Assembly: GCA_963809765.1 (NCBI GenBank)
Contig: CAWEKT010000003.1
Span: 620,001 to 684,000 of the forward strand
Direction of reading: 5' to 3'
Origin: JACVRM01 sp963809765
Lineage (GTDB): Bacteria; Actinomycetota; Thermoleophilia; Gaiellales; Gaiellaceae
DNA: 64,000 nucleotides
Shown here: positions 7,758 to 17,704 of the stretch, one piece after another
Position numbering within the stretch: the first letter of the stretch is position 1
How the letters are laid out: each line of letters starts with the position of its first letter
Position numbers and translations under genes: made by a program
The notes under the pieces: generated by a model
What the model was told of the DNA's origin: nothing
Databases searched by the model: none
What the model saw: only the letters and a program-made list of their open reading frames with translations

Positions 7758-8981
7758 GTGGCATCACCTCGCGCCTTCCTCGGGCTCCCGTGGGAGGACC
7801 CGCTCGAGGAGTGGCGCGACGAGCCGCTCGTCGAGCTCGCCCGCGGCATCGGCCGCCACGTCGTCCGGTTCGTCGAGCTGAACGGCAGCTACTTCGCGCT
7901 CAAAGAGCTTCCGCCGGGCCTCGCGGAACGGGAGTACCGGCTGCTCGGCCACCTCCACGGCACGAGCGTGCCGGCGGTCGAGCCCGTCGGCGTCGTGGCC
8001 GACCGGCGCTCGCCCGACGGCGAGGAGCTCGAGTCGATGCTCGTCACGCGCTACCTCGAGTACTCGCTGCCGTTCAGGCTCGTGCTCGGACGCCAGGTGC
8101 TGCCGGCCCCTGAGGCTGTTCTGCTGGAGGCGCTTGCCGGCCTGCTCGTCCGCCTGCACCTGGCCGGCTTCTACTGGGGCGACTGCTCACTCTCGAACGC
8201 GCTCTTCCGCCGCGACGCCGGTGCGCTCGCGGCCTACGTCGTCGACGTGGAGACCGGCGAGGTGCACGAGCGCCTCTCGGACGGCCAGCGCCGGTACGAC
8301 CTCGAGATCGCCTACGAGAACCTCGGCTACGAGTTCCTCGACGTCCAGGCGGAGCTCGGGCAGGTCGATCGCGATCCCGCCGCGCTGGCGGAGGCGGTCG
8401 TCGGCCACTACGAGCGGCTCTGGGCGGACCTGACCCAGGAGGAGGTGTTCGGACTCGACGAGGCATCGCGGCTCGAGGCGCGCCTAGACCAGCTGCACGG
8501 CCTTGGTTTCGATGCCGAGGAGGTCGAGGTCATCCGGCAGCGCGACGAATACCGGCTGCGCCTCCCGCCCCGCCGAGTCGGCGCCGGCTTCCATCGGCGC
8601 CGGCTGCTGAGGCTCACCGGGCTCGACGCCCAGGAGAATCAGGCACGCCGTCTGCTCGAGGACATTGCTCACTTCCGTGCCGCGCTCGAACGGGAGGGGC
8701 AGCCTCCGGTCTCCGAGTCGGCGGTCGCCGGCCGCTGGCTGAGCGAGGTGTTCGAGCCCGCCGTGGCGGCGGTGCCCGCCGAGCTACGCGGGAAGCGCGC
8801 CGCGGCCGAGCTCTTCCACGAGCTCCTCGACCACCGCTGGTACCTGTCCGAGCGCGCCCGGCGCGAGATCCCTCTCGACGAGGCGGTCGCCTCCTACGTC
8901 GAGGATGTCTTGCCCGAGGAGCCGGACGAGCGAATGGCGTTCCTCGACCCCGGGGATCCGCGCGGACGCGGCCCGGCCTGA
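7758..8981 (+). CDS. DUF4032 domain protein with kinase-like N-terminal region
   Basis: 407 residues. The N-terminal half resembles lipopolysaccharide-kinase/APH folds: a VRFVELNG...YFALKELP strand with a Lys, a middle helix, and FYWGDCSLSNALFRRDAG, which takes the place of the HxD...N catalytic loop. An acidic VVDVETGEV follows, like a degraded DFG. The C-terminal half has the DUF4032 signatures ELLDHRWYLSE and VASYVEDVLP. Whether it phosphorylates anything is unknown; the catalytic His is not in the usual place. It starts at the GTG at 7758, 34 bases after the P1 peptidase and in the same direction. Confidence 0.8.
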   Translation: MASPRAFLGLPWEDPLEEWRDEPLVELARGIGRHVVRFVELNGSYFALKELPPGLAEREYRLLGHLHGTSVPAVEPVGVVADRRSPDGEELESMLVTRYLEYSLPFRLVLGRQVLPAPEAVLLEALAGLLVRLHLAGFYWGDCSLSNALFRRDAGALAAYVVDVETGEVHERLSDGQRRYDLEIAYENLGYEFLDVQAELGQVDRDPAALAEAVVGHYERLWADLTQEEVFGLDEASRLEARLDQLHGLGFDAEEVEVIRQRDEYRLRLPPRRVGAGFHRRRLLRLTGLDAQENQARRLLEDIAHFRAALEREGQPPVSESAVAGRWLSEVFEPAVAAVPAELRGKRAAAELFHELLDHRWYLSERARREIPLDEAVASYVEDVLPEEPDERMAFLDPGDPRGRGPA

Positions 8982-8990
8982 CGGCCGCGC

Positions 8991-10283
8991 CTACGCCGCC
9001 CTGGCCGGCGGCTCGCCTGCGAGCCCCTGCGCGCCGGCTGTCGCGACCGCCGGTGCGAAGCTGCCGCGGCGCATGGTGCGAATGCCGTAGACCGTCATCA
9101 GCAGCCCGGAGAGGCCACCGACCGTGAAGGCCAGCTGCGTGCCGCCGACGTGGGCCAGCCAGCCGGCCAGCAAGCCTCCGAAGGGCGCCAGGCCGCCGAA
9201 CGCGAGCAGGAAGACACTCAACACGCGCCCGCGCAGATGGTCAGGCGCGGTCAACTGCAGGATCGACTGCGTGTTGGACATCCACAGGGTGAAACAGATG
9301 CCGGTGAGGAAGAGCAGGGCCGCGCACGCGATCACGGTCGTCTGCGCCGCGAGGACGAGCAGGCAGATGCTGAAGCCGGCCGTCCCGGCGACGAGCGCCT
9401 TGAAGCTCGGGCGGGCGAGGGCCGCCACGGTGAGCGCACCGACAACCGCCCCGGCGCCGAAGGCGGCCGAGAGGAGGCCGAAGACCCTGGCGCCGACCTC
9501 GAGCGTGTCGGCAGCGAGCACGGGCACCAGCACGTGGAAGTTGAAGCCGACCGTGCTGAGGACGACAGTCATCAGGAGCACTGCGCGGACACGCGGTGTG
9601 CGGCGCACGTAGCGAAGGCCGTCCTTGACACCGCCCAGGAGCGTCGTCGGCCGCTCGCTCTTGTCGACGGGAACGAGCTCGTCCGTGCGCATGAGCGCGA
9701 GGGCCGTCAGGACGGCGAGAAAGCTCACCGCGTTCACGGCGAAGCACACGCCGACGCCGGCGGTGGCGATGAGGAGGCCGCCGACTGCGGGGCCGATCAC
9801 ACGAGACGCGTTGAAGAGGCTCGCATTGAGCGCAACCGCGTTCGGCAGCTCATCGCGGCCGACCATCTGAAACGTGAGCGCGTGGCGGCCGGGAGCGTCG
9901 AAGACGAGTGCCGTGCCTCCCAGGGCGGCGAGGACGTACGCATGCCACACCTCCGCCTCGCCCGAGAAGGCGAGCAGCGCCAGCACGACCGAGACGAGCA
10001 TCGCGCAGAACTGCGTCACCATCACCAGGCGGCGGTTGTCGAAGCGGTCCGCGAGGACGCCGGCCAGGAGCCCGAAGACGCTGAACGGGACGAAGCGACA
10101 GAAGGCCAGGATCCCGACGGCCACCGGGGAGTGGGTCAGCTCGACCACGAACCACGCGAGGGCCGTGTTCTGCATCCACGTGCCCGTCAGGGAGACGACC
10201 TGGCCGCTGAAGAACAACCGGTAGTTGCGATGGAGGCGGAGGCTGAGGAACGTGCGCGCGCCGACGCGGCGGATCGGGCTCAT
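8991..10283 (-). CDS. MFS exporter, MFS_3/DHA3 type
   Basis: 430-residue, 12-helix major facilitator with the features of enterobactin-exporter-like MFS_3 proteins: LHRNYRLFFSGQVVSLTGTW at the first helix, the loop-2 motif GVLADRFDNRR, and LRGRVLSV in the second half. The start is the ATG at 10283 because it overlaps the marR stop as ATGA. The open frame extends about 30 codons upstream inside marR, but that part is a shadow. Co-transcription with the MarR regulator suggests efflux of a toxic compound that the regulator senses. Confidence 0.9.
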   Translation of the reverse strand: MSPIRRVGARTFLSLRLHRNYRLFFSGQVVSLTGTWMQNTALAWFVVELTHSPVAVGILAFCRFVPFSVFGLLAGVLADRFDNRRLVMVTQFCAMLVSVVLALLAFSGEAEVWHAYVLAALGGTALVFDAPGRHALTFQMVGRDELPNAVALNASLFNASRVIGPAVGGLLIATAGVGVCFAVNAVSFLAVLTALALMRTDELVPVDKSERPTTLLGGVKDGLRYVRRTPRVRAVLLMTVVLSTVGFNFHVLVPVLAADTLEVGARVFGLLSAAFGAGAVVGALTVAALARPSFKALVAGTAGFSICLLVLAAQTTVIACAALLFLTGICFTLWMSNTQSILQLTAPDHLRGRVLSVFLLAFGGLAPFGGLLAGWLAHVGGTQLAFTVGGLSGLLMTVYGIRTMRRGSFAPAVATAGAQGLAGEPPARAA

Positions 10284-10723
10284 GCACTCTCCAGCAGCTT
10301 GCCGAGCGGACCGGCGGCGGCCTCGAGTGCTTCGAGCTCCTCCGGTGCCAGAGCTCCGAGGCGCTGCGCGAGCCACTCGGTCCGCCGCCTCCGGACGGCG
10401 CGCAGCACGCGCTGGCCCTCGTCCGTGAGGACGAGCCCGACCCGCCTGCGGTCGTCGGTCGAGCGGATCCGGCTGACGAGGCCCGCAGCCTGAAGGCGGT
10501 CGACGTGGCCGGACATGCCGGCGGCACTGATGCGCTCGCGGGCGGCCAGCTCGTTGACGCCGATCCCGGGAGAGCGGCTGATCAGCCAGAGCAGCGTCGC
10601 CTGTCCGCCAGTGATCCCCAACGCAGCTCCTTCACGCCGCAGCTCGCGGTTGAGACGGAGGAGCAGCGGCCGCAGGCGGTTCGCGAGCGCAACGGGGTCG
10701 GCATTCAGGACGACGTCGGACAT
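10280..10723 (-). CDS. MarR family transcriptional regulator
   Basis: 147-residue winged-helix repressor. Visible parts are the first dimerisation helix, the recognition region (VNELAARERISAAGMSGHVD) and the wing DRLQAAGLVSRIRSTDDRRR followed by LTDEGQRVL. It is the first gene of a two-gene unit with the MFS exporter (ATGA overlap) and is divergent from the PAP2 phosphatase gene. A nested palindrome immediately before its start (10726-10764) is the likely operator, so auto-repression is expected. Confidence 0.92.
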   Translation of the reverse strand: MSDVVLNADPVALANRLRPLLLRLNRELRREGAALGITGGQATLLWLISRSPGIGVNELAARERISAAGMSGHVDRLQAAGLVSRIRSTDDRRRVGLVLTDEGQRVLRAVRRRRTEWLAQRLGALAPEELEALEAAAGPLGKLLESA

Positions 10724-10725
10724 TT

Positions 10726-10764
10726 CGTTAACCAGCTTAGCGAATATCGTTCGCTTGGTTAACG
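10726..10764. promoter_or_regulatory. Likely MarR operator between marR and the PAP2 gene
   Basis: A nested palindrome 3 bases upstream of the marR ATG. Outer arms are CGTTAACCA (10726-10734) and TGGTTAACG (10756-10764). Inner arms are AGCGAA and TTCGCT around TATCG. It lies in the only AT-rich stretch of the divergent intergenic region, where the marR promoter should be and about 30 bases from the PAP2 start. Position and symmetry fit dimeric MarR binding; the regulator assignment is inference. Confidence 0.7.
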
Positions 10765-10792
10765 ATCTCTCGCGTTTGGCTCCACGAGAGGC

Positions 10793-11485
10793 GTGGAGCT
10801 ACCCTCGAGGGAGGTGCTGGAGTACCAGGAGATCGGAGGACGTGGCGGACGTGAGCTGCGGCGCCCGCGGCCGCCGACCGTTGCGGCAGCATCGCTGGTC
10901 GCGTTCTCGCTGGTCGCGGCCGCCGTCTTGGCGAGCGCGCGGGTCGAGGCGTGGGATACGGACGTCAACCGCTGGGTCGGAGACGATCAGCCGGGCTTCG
11001 TCGCGGGCATCGCCCTCCAGGCCACCGCGGCCGGCGGTGGGGTGGCACTCCTGGCGGTCGCGCTGGTGGGTGCTGGAGTCCTCCTTCGCCTCCGGCGGCC
11101 GGCCGACGCGCTGCTGGTCGCGCTTGCCCTCCCGCTCACGCAGGTCACGACGAACCTGCTCAAGCTGGTCTTCGAGCGGCCGCGGCCGCCCGTGCAGACG
11201 GCAGAGCTCGAGCTGTCGAGCTACGCCTTCCCGAGCGGGCACGCCTCGGTCTCGATGGCGGTCTACGGCGCGCTGGCCCTCGTCATCCTGCGGCAACGGC
11301 GGTGGCGCGCCTCGTTCGCGGTCCTGCTCCCGGCCGGCATCCTGATCATCGGGGTCGCCATGAGCCGCGTCGCGCTCGGCGCGCACTACCCGACCGACGT
11401 CGTGGCGGGGCTCGCCCTCGGCGCCGCGTGCCTCAGCGCGTGCGTCGCGGCAACGCAGCGGTTGCGAGCCGCTGAGCCCTCCTAG
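10793..11485 (+). CDS. PAP2 superfamily membrane phosphatase
   Basis: 230-residue membrane phosphatase with the three PAP2 catalytic motifs in order: KLVFERPRPP, PSGHASVS and SRVALGAHYPTDVV. Several hydrophobic helices flank them. Family members dephosphorylate undecaprenyl diphosphate, phosphatidic acid or phosphatidylglycerol phosphate; which one applies here is unknown. It begins at the GTG at 10793, just beyond the MarR-type palindrome, so it may share that control. Its stop overlaps the end of the convergent VOC gene by four bases. Confidence 0.9.
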   Translation: MELPSREVLEYQEIGGRGGRELRRPRPPTVAAASLVAFSLVAAAVLASARVEAWDTDVNRWVGDDQPGFVAGIALQATAAGGGVALLAVALVGAGVLLRLRRPADALLVALALPLTQVTTNLLKLVFERPRPPVQTAELELSSYAFPSGHASVSMAVYGALALVILRQRRWRASFAVLLPAGILIIGVAMSRVALGAHYPTDVVAGLALGAACLSACVAATQRLRAAEPS

Positions 11486-11923
11486 TCGGCGTCGATTCCC
11501 TTTGCGCGCAGCTCGTCGCGCGCCGACTCGCTCTTCGCCAGACCGTCGGCCCCGAGGGCCCGCAGCACCGCGGCTGCCTTCGTGAACTGGATGTCGCGGT
11601 AGTCGACGACCTCGACGTTGTTGCCCCACGGATCCTGGAAGTCGCAGCCGCCCGCCGCCTGGACGGTGATGCCCGCCGCCTGCAGCGCCCGGCGCACGGC
11701 CTCCTTGTCGTCGACGACGAGGCCGAAGTGGCGGTGTCGGTCGGGGTCGCGGTCTGCCTCCTGCGCCAGGGCGACGAACTGGTCGCCCATGTCGACGAAC
11801 GCCATTCCCGGCCCGCGGCCGCGCAGGCTCGAGCTCGAAGAAGCGGCCGTAGAACTCGAGCGCGTCGTCGACGGACGCGACCGGCAGTGCGACGTGATTG
11901 ATGCCGAGCAGCCTCGGCTTCAC
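11482..11923 (-). CDS. VOC superfamily (glyoxalase/bleomycin-resistance-like) protein; one frame break
   Basis: The GTG at 11923 begins a typical VOC first module (LLGINHVALPVASVDDAL, EFYGRFFELE). The frame then shifts near 11830; removing one C there gives a continuous protein that joins GRGPGMAFVDMGDQF and the second module (HFGLVVDDKEAVRRAL, FQDPWGNNVEVVDY). The His at the start and the Glu near the end fit the VOC metal site. The GTG overlaps the FIST stop as GTGA. The total of about 146 residues is normal. Substrate unknown. Confidence 0.8.
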
Positions 11924-13122
11924 GAGCCGGCGTGCCGGACGTCGTCGAGGAAGACCGCCAGGGTCGCCGTGTAGCCGTGCACGAAGGCGCGGCCGCCGAC
12001 CGGGCCGACCTCGCCGGCGCAGAAGAACCCCGCCACCGCACCCGGGCCGAGCAGCTCGGCCGCCAGGCGTGCGTCGTGATCCGGTTCGCCGAAGAGGTGC
12101 GTGCCGCGCCCGTTGCATGTGAAGAGCAGGGCGCCGGCGGCCACCTGGCCGCCTTCGAGCGAGCGTCCCAGGGCCTCGCGGAGGTCCTCGTCGGCGGTGG
12201 CCGCGTCTCGGACGTGGAAGCGCAGCGTCTGCCCCACGCGAACCGGCTCGCCGACGGCGATCGCGCCGCTGTCCTCGTCGGCGCCGAGGAGGCCGCGGAT
12301 CAGGTAGTCGCCGCGCACGTACTCGGAACGGTTCTCGTCGATGACGAGGCCGGCGAGCACGCCACGCGCTGCGAGCATGCGATGCTCGGGCGTCAGCCCC
12401 GCGATTTCGCGCTGGAGGCGCAGCAGCGCCGGCTTGCCGGCCAGCTCGTAGACGACGTTGCCCTCGGCGCTCGTGACGACCGCGTCGCGGCCGATCGGCG
12501 CGCATCCCTGGGAGACGACCGTTCGCACCGGCGCACCGGTCACGACCGCACCCACCGCGCCGTCCGTGACGACGCGGTCGTCGACGATCAGCGCTCCCTC
12601 GCCGGGATGGCCGCCGCCCGCTCGCGAGCCCACCGACGACCGGTAGCCCCGGCTGCTCGTCGCTTAGCTTGGCGAGAAAGGATGCGGCCGGAAACGAGTA
12701 AGGGTCGACGAGCATCGTCACGAGGTCGGGGTCGTGGAGCGGCGGCACGCCCGCGATCACGGCACCGTCCGGGCCGTCGTGCGAGGCGGCGTGGAAGACG
12801 TCGACCTCGGCGCCGACCGGCAGCTGTGCCGCCCAGACGGCGACTCCGGCCCCTGCTCGAGCTCTCGGTCCCGGCCGACGACGCCGTCGGCGACGCAGCC
12901 GACCAGGTGCCGCGGCCCGAGCTCGCCGAGCACGGCGGCAACTGCCGCCTCGACGTCGTCGAGGTGCGCCGCCGACAGGAAGAAGAAGGCGAGATCGATG
13001 CCGCCGGAGCCGACGGCGACGCCCGCCTGGCGTGCGGCTTCCCGGGCTGCAGCCTCGGGCACGCGCGCCTCTGACAGGCCCGTGCCGATGCGCGTTGCGG
13101 CGAGCTCCCCCGACTCGATCAC
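11920..13122 (-). CDS. FIST domain sensory protein (FIST_N plus FIST_C); two frame breaks
   Basis: About 400 residues. The N-terminal FIST domain is readable from GTG 13122 (LAFFFLSAAHLDDVEAAV, RHLVGCVADGVVG). The frame changes near 12850 and again near 12630. The C-terminal part carries FIST_C features: TVVSQGCAPIG, LRLQREIAGL, RGDYLIRGLLG, ALLFTCNGRGTHLFG and VAGFFCAGEVGPV. FIST proteins are proposed small-ligand sensors. The stop overlaps the VOC gene as GTGA, so the two are co-translated. Each break is a single base and is probably a sequencing error. Confidence 0.8.
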
Positions 13123-13128
13123 TCTCTG

Positions 13129-13134
13129 AGTCTA
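13129..13134 (-). promoter_or_regulatory. Probable -10 box of a leaderless transcript for the FIST gene
   Basis: TAGACT on the minus strand ends 6 bases before the GTG at 13122. That is the spacing at which transcription would start on or next to the start codon. No ribosome site is visible, which agrees with leaderless translation, common in actinobacteria. No clear -35 box can be assigned. Confidence 0.45.
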
Positions 13135-13202
13135 AGCACGAGCGGGCCGGGCGCCAGGGCCACTGTTGGCATAGGGCACCGAGAGCGAGCAGAATGAGGC
13201 CA

Positions 13203-13218
13203 CCTCGCACGTGCGAGG
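13203..13218. promoter_or_regulatory. 16-bp perfect palindrome overlapping the translation signal of the subtilisin gene
   Basis: CCTCGCACGTGCGAGG is self-complementary over all 16 bases. It lies 14 bases before the ATG at 13232 and overlaps the purine-rich ribosome site (13217-13224) by two bases. A -35/-10 pair TTGGCA and CAGAAT with an 18-base spacer lies about 30 bases further upstream. It could be an operator or a hairpin affecting translation. Confidence 0.4.
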
Positions 13219-13231
13219 GAGGGGTATGGGG

Positions 13232-16122
13232 ATGACACGACGCATCGCGAGGGTGCTACGCGGGCCGGCGGCCGCCGTTGGCGTGCTGGCTGCGTGCGCG
13301 CTCGCAGCGACCGGGTCGGCAGCACGGCCGTCCGCCGTCGGCCTCCAGCTCGGCCCTGACGGCGTGGCGGCCGTCAAGGCGACCGAGCTCGACTCGGCCC
13401 TCGCCCGGCTCGGGCGGGCCGGCGACGTCCCGGCGGCTGCCGCGCGCCTCGGCCTCGACGTTCGCGGCGACCGCGTGCGGGTCGAGGTGCACACGCGCGG
13501 CAACGCGGCGAGGGGCGCGGCGGCTGTCGAGGCGGCAGGGGGCTCGGTCACCGCGCGCTACGGCGGGCTCGATCGAGGCGGCCGTACCGGCCGGAGCGCT
13601 CGAGGAGCTTGCCGCGGCCGACGTGGTCACGAGCGTGCAGCCGCTCGCTCAGCCGACGCCCGCCGTGGTCACCGGCGAGGGAGTCCTCAGCAGCGGCGCG
13701 CTCGGCTGGATCGCGGCCGGAAACGCCGGCTCGGGAGTGAAGGTCGCCGTCATCGACGTCGGCTTCGCCGGGTGGGACGCGCGTCGCGCCGAGGGCGAGC
13801 TGCCTGCCGACGTCGTCACTGCCGACTTCTGCGCCACGGGCGGCTTCGACGCCGACGCGAGCACCCACGGCACCGCGGTTGCGGAGATCGTGCACGAGGT
13901 CGCGCCGGCCGCCCAGCTCCACCTCGTCTGCGCGGACAGCCTCGCGACCCTCGGCGCCGCGAAGAACTACGCGAAGGCGAAGGGGATCCACGTCGTCAAC
14001 CACTCGGTCGGCTGGCACAACACGGCGCGGGGCGACGGCGCCGGCGGCCCGGTCACGCCCGACGGCATCGCCGCCGACGCGCGCGCCAACGGGATCCTCT
14101 GGGTCAACGCAGCCGGCAACGAGGCCGGCAGGCACTGGAGCGGGTCGTTCGCCGACGGCGACGGCGACGCCTGGCACGAGTTCGAGTTCGCGCCCGAGGT
14201 CACGTTCGAGGGGAACGGCGTCGACGTCCCGAAGGACAGAGCAGCTGTGCGCCTACCTGCGCTGGGACGACTGGCCCACATCGGCCCAGGACTACGACCT
14301 CTACCTCTACGGCCCGAAGCCCGCCTCGGCCCAGGACTTCGTCGCCCGTTCCACCAATGTGCAGTCGGGCACGCAGGCTCCCGTGGAGGAGCTCTGCTAC
14401 ACGAATCCCAATCCGACCCAGCAGGGCGGCGCCCCGAACCTCTACCTGGCGATCCGCAAGCACTCGGCGACTGCAACACCCCGCTTCGACCTCTTCACCA
14501 GCCACGACTTCGTCCGCCCGGTCTTCGGCGGCATAGCAATCGCGGAGGGCAGCCTGCTCGAGCCGGCTGCCTCGCCGAACGTCGTGACGGTCACGGCCGT
14601 CTGCTGGAGCGACACGAGCATCGAGCCGTTCTCGTCGCGCGGCCCGACGCTCGACCCCGCCGTGCTCAAGCCGGACGTGGCCGCGCCCGACGGCGTCTCG
14701 TCGGTGACGGAGGGTCCATTCCATAACTGCGGCCTGCGCACGTCGGGCTTCTTCGGCACGTCCGCGGCCGCACCGCACGTCGCCGGCGCAGCCGCGCTCC
14801 TGAAGCAGGCGAACCCGGCCTTCACGCCGGCGCAGCTGCAGGCAGAGCTCGAGTCGCGCACGGCCGACTTCGGCCTGCCCGGGCAGGACACGATCTTCGG
14901 CGCTGGCCTGCTCACCCTCGGGCTGGTGCCTGCGGGCCAGAACCCGCCGCCTCCGGCCCCTGCGAACGCGGCGGCCCCCGGGATCAGCGGGGTTCCGCAG
15001 CAGGGGCAGACGCTGACGGCGAGCGCCGGCGCGTGGACAGGCGCCCCGGCCGTCTTCACGTACCAGTGGCGTCGCTGCGCGGTGGCAGGCGCGTGCGCCG
15101 ACATCGACGCTGCGCTCGGGCCGTCGTACACGGTCGCGGCCGCGGACGTCGACGGCACGCTCCGCGTCCAGGTGACGGCGCTCAACGGCGGCGGCGGCAC
15201 GACCGCGACCTCCTCGCCCACCGCCGTGGTCACGCCGCTGCCCCCGCAGAGCACCGCGGCACCGACGATCACAGGGACCGCGCGCGCAGGCGGAGCGTTG
15301 ACAGCGACGACGGGAAGCTGGGCAGGCATGACGCCGATCTCCTACTCGGTCGAGTGGCAGCGGTGCGACCAAACGGGCGGGAGCTGCGGCTCGACCGGCG
15401 TCTCCGGAACCACGTACGCACCCGTGGCGGCGGACGTCGGCGCACGGCTGCGCGTCGTCGTGACCGCGACGAACCGCGGCGGTTCGTCGAGCTCCAGCTC
15501 GGTGCCGACGGCCGCGGTCTCGCCGAGCGCGCCGCAGAACGTCTCGGCGCCGAGCGTGGCAGGGACCGCACGCGCCGGCGAAACGCTGACGGCCTCGACA
15601 GGGAGCTGGCGTGACGCCGCCTCCTACAGCTACCGCTGGTGGCGCTGCGTCCGCACGGCCTGCGCGTTCGTGGACGCCGCGACCTCGTCGAGCTTCACCC
15701 TGCGCGACAGCGACGTCGGAGCGACGTTCCGGGCCGTGGTCACGGCGGCCAACGTGACCGGGTCGGCGAGCGCCCACTCGGCCGCGACGGCGGTGGTTGC
15801 GCGGCGCCTGCGCCTGGCAACGGGACTTGTGGGCTCGACGCTGCGCACGACGCGACGCGCGGTGGCCGGCGCCAAGTTCGCGGTGACGATGACCGTCATC
15901 CGCAAGCAGGGGACGGCGCTTCGCGGTCAGCTCGCGTGCTCGGCACGCGTCGGCCGCTACGTCGTGCCCCGCTCCCAGCGCGTGCTCCGCGGCAACGTGG
16001 CGCGGTGCGCATGGCTCCTGCCGCGCTGGGCGGCCGGACGGCGACTGACCGGCACGGTGCGCGTGCACGCGGCCGGCAACTCGCTGACGCGCCGCTTCGG
16101 CGTTCTCGTCAGAAGCGGCTGA
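13232..16122 (+). CDS. Secreted S8 (subtilisin-like) protease with three Ig-like repeats; two frame breaks
   Basis: About 960 residues after joining frames at ~13565 and ~14235. It has an N-terminal signal peptide (residues 1-30) and a prodomain-like region. The S8 triad is Asp in VAVIDVGF, His in THGTAVAEIV and Ser in FFGTSAAAPHVAG; NAAGNEAG gives the oxyanion Asn. From about residue 570 three repeats of ~90 residues follow (GxxLTASxGxW ... YQWRRC or YRWWRC ... DVGxxLRVVVTA), each with a pair of Cys. The C-terminal region is basic. The ATG at 13232 has GGGAGGGG 7 bases upstream; the ATG at 13226 is too close to it. It acts outside the cell. Confidence 0.85.
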
Positions 16123-16125
16123 TCG

Positions 16126-16928
16126 TCACGGACCTGCGGCTTCGGCCCGGCGCAGGCCCCGCATCGCCCACAGGCCGAAGAGCGCAGCAAGCGCCACCGC
16201 CATCGCCGAAGGCCGCCGCCGCGTTCGCCGGCTCGCCGGCGACGAACTCCCTGCCTGTCTCGAGGAGCCGCGTGACGGGGTTCACCTCGGCGACGGCGTG
16301 CAGCCAGCCCTCGAGCAGAGCCAGCGGAACGTAGACGGGCGCGAAGAAGAGGATCAGGAAGACCGGCAGCTGCATGATCGGCCCCGCCTGCATCGAGCGG
16401 ATGCGCATCGCCACGCCGCAGGCCCACAGGAGCGCCGTGACGTTGACGATCAGCGCGAGCAGGTAGAGCGCCGGCTACGTGGAAGCCGTCGCCGACGACC
16501 TGCATGCCGGCGGCGAACGCGACGATGGTGAGCAGCGTGGCAGTCAGCGCCCAGCGGGCGACGGCCGCGAGCGCGTAGCCGACGACGAGCGCGCTGCGCC
16601 GCGGCGCCGCGACGAACAGGCGCCGCGTGAACCCGTACTCGAAGTCGGAGGCGATCCCGAAGCCCGTGAAGACGCCGCCGAACGCCGCCGCCTGGAGCAG
16701 GACGAAGACGAACTGGAACGCCGTGTAGCCGGGCGGAAAGTCGAAGCCCGGAAGCTTCGAGACGCCCGAGAGCCCGCCCGCGAAGGCGGTGAAGAAGAAG
16801 AGCGGGAAGACGAGCTGCGGAACGAGCAGCGAGGGGTTGCGCAGGATCTTCCAGACCACGCGCCACGCGAGGCCGTACGCGACCGAGAAAAAGGCGCGCG
16901 CGCCGGTGGAGTGGGTCACGCCGTTCAC
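16126..16928 (-). CDS. ABC-2 type export permease, second subunit; two frame breaks
   Basis: About 267 residues with six predicted helices, DrrB-like. The N-terminal half reads WKILRNPSLLVPQLVFPLFF and FGIASDFEYGFTRRLFVAAP. After a break near 16480 the frame continues with MRIRSMQAGPIMQLPVF and NPVTRLLETGREFVAGEP, the usual ABC-2 C-terminal signature. A second break near 16203 restores a short hydrophobic end and a TGA at 16126-16128. The GTG at 16928 overlaps the stop of the upstream permease as GTGA. Works with the neighbouring permease and ATPase. Confidence 0.82.
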
Positions 16929-17704
16929 GTTCGGGTCAGCCTCAGCCGTAACGCCCAGGCAGAGAGCGCGATCGCAACGACGGAGCCGACGATGGCCACG
17001 CCGAAGGCGAGGAGCAGGGCCTCCCAGTTCCAGCCCTCGATGATCAGGCTGCGCACCCCCTCGATCAGGTACGAGACCGGGTTCAGCGTCGCCGCCCAGC
17101 GGAACCAGTCCACCTCGATCAGGTCTCGCGGCATGTTCATCGACGAGATGAAGAGGAAGACGAAGAAGACGGGGAAGAACGACTGGGTCGCTTCCCCGGA
17201 GCCGGTACGGAGCGCGACGAGCGTGCCGACGGCGCCGAAGCCGAGCGCGATGATCGCGGACAGGATGAGCAAGACCACGCCGCCGAGGACGCCGGACTCG
17301 AGCCGAACGCCGACGATCAGCCCCACGGCGAGGTAGACCGTCGCCTGGAAGGTTCCCTGCGCGACCACGCCCGACAGGTGGCCGGTGATGAGCGCGGAGC
17401 CGCGCATGGGAGTCAGCGACAGCCGGTTGAGGAAGCCGGTCTGGATGTCCCGCGCGAGATCGGCGCCGCCGTTGAGGGTCGCGAACAGCGCGCCCTGGAT
17501 GAACGGGACGGCTAGCGCGAACGCGAGGAAGGAGTTCGCGGGAAAGCCCGGCAGGTCGGTGGCGGCGTCGAGGCCGCCCGAGTTGACCGCGAGCAGCGCG
17601 AGCGGGAAGAGGAGCGGCGGGAACACGTGGGCCGGCTGGCGCACCTGCCGGACGATCGCGCGGCGCCCGATGTTCCCGACCTGCCTCCAGAAGATGCGCG
17701 TCAA
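16925..17704 (-). CDS. ABC-2 type export permease, first subunit (DrrB-like)
   Basis: 259 residues, six membrane helices. It has the DrrB-type elements: ARDIQTGFLNRLSLTPMRG after the second helix, and MPRDLIEVDWFRWAATLNPV with SYLIEGVR before the last helix. Start is the TTG at 17704, which overlaps a TGA in the frame where the ATPase most plausibly ends. No ATG or GTG fits better. With the second permease it would form the membrane channel of a drug or lipid exporter. Confidence 0.85.
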   Translation of the reverse strand: MTRIFWRQVGNIGRRAIVRQVRQPAHVFPPLLFPLALLAVNSGGLDAATDLPGFPANSFLAFALAVPFIQGALFATLNGGADLARDIQTGFLNRLSLTPMRGSALITGHLSGVVAQGTFQATVYLAVGLIVGVRLESGVLGGVVLLILSAIIALGFGAVGTLVALRTGSGEATQSFFPVFFVFLFISSMNMPRDLIEVDWFRWAATLNPVSYLIEGVRSLIIEGWNWEALLLAFGVAIVGSVVAIALSAWALRLRLTRT

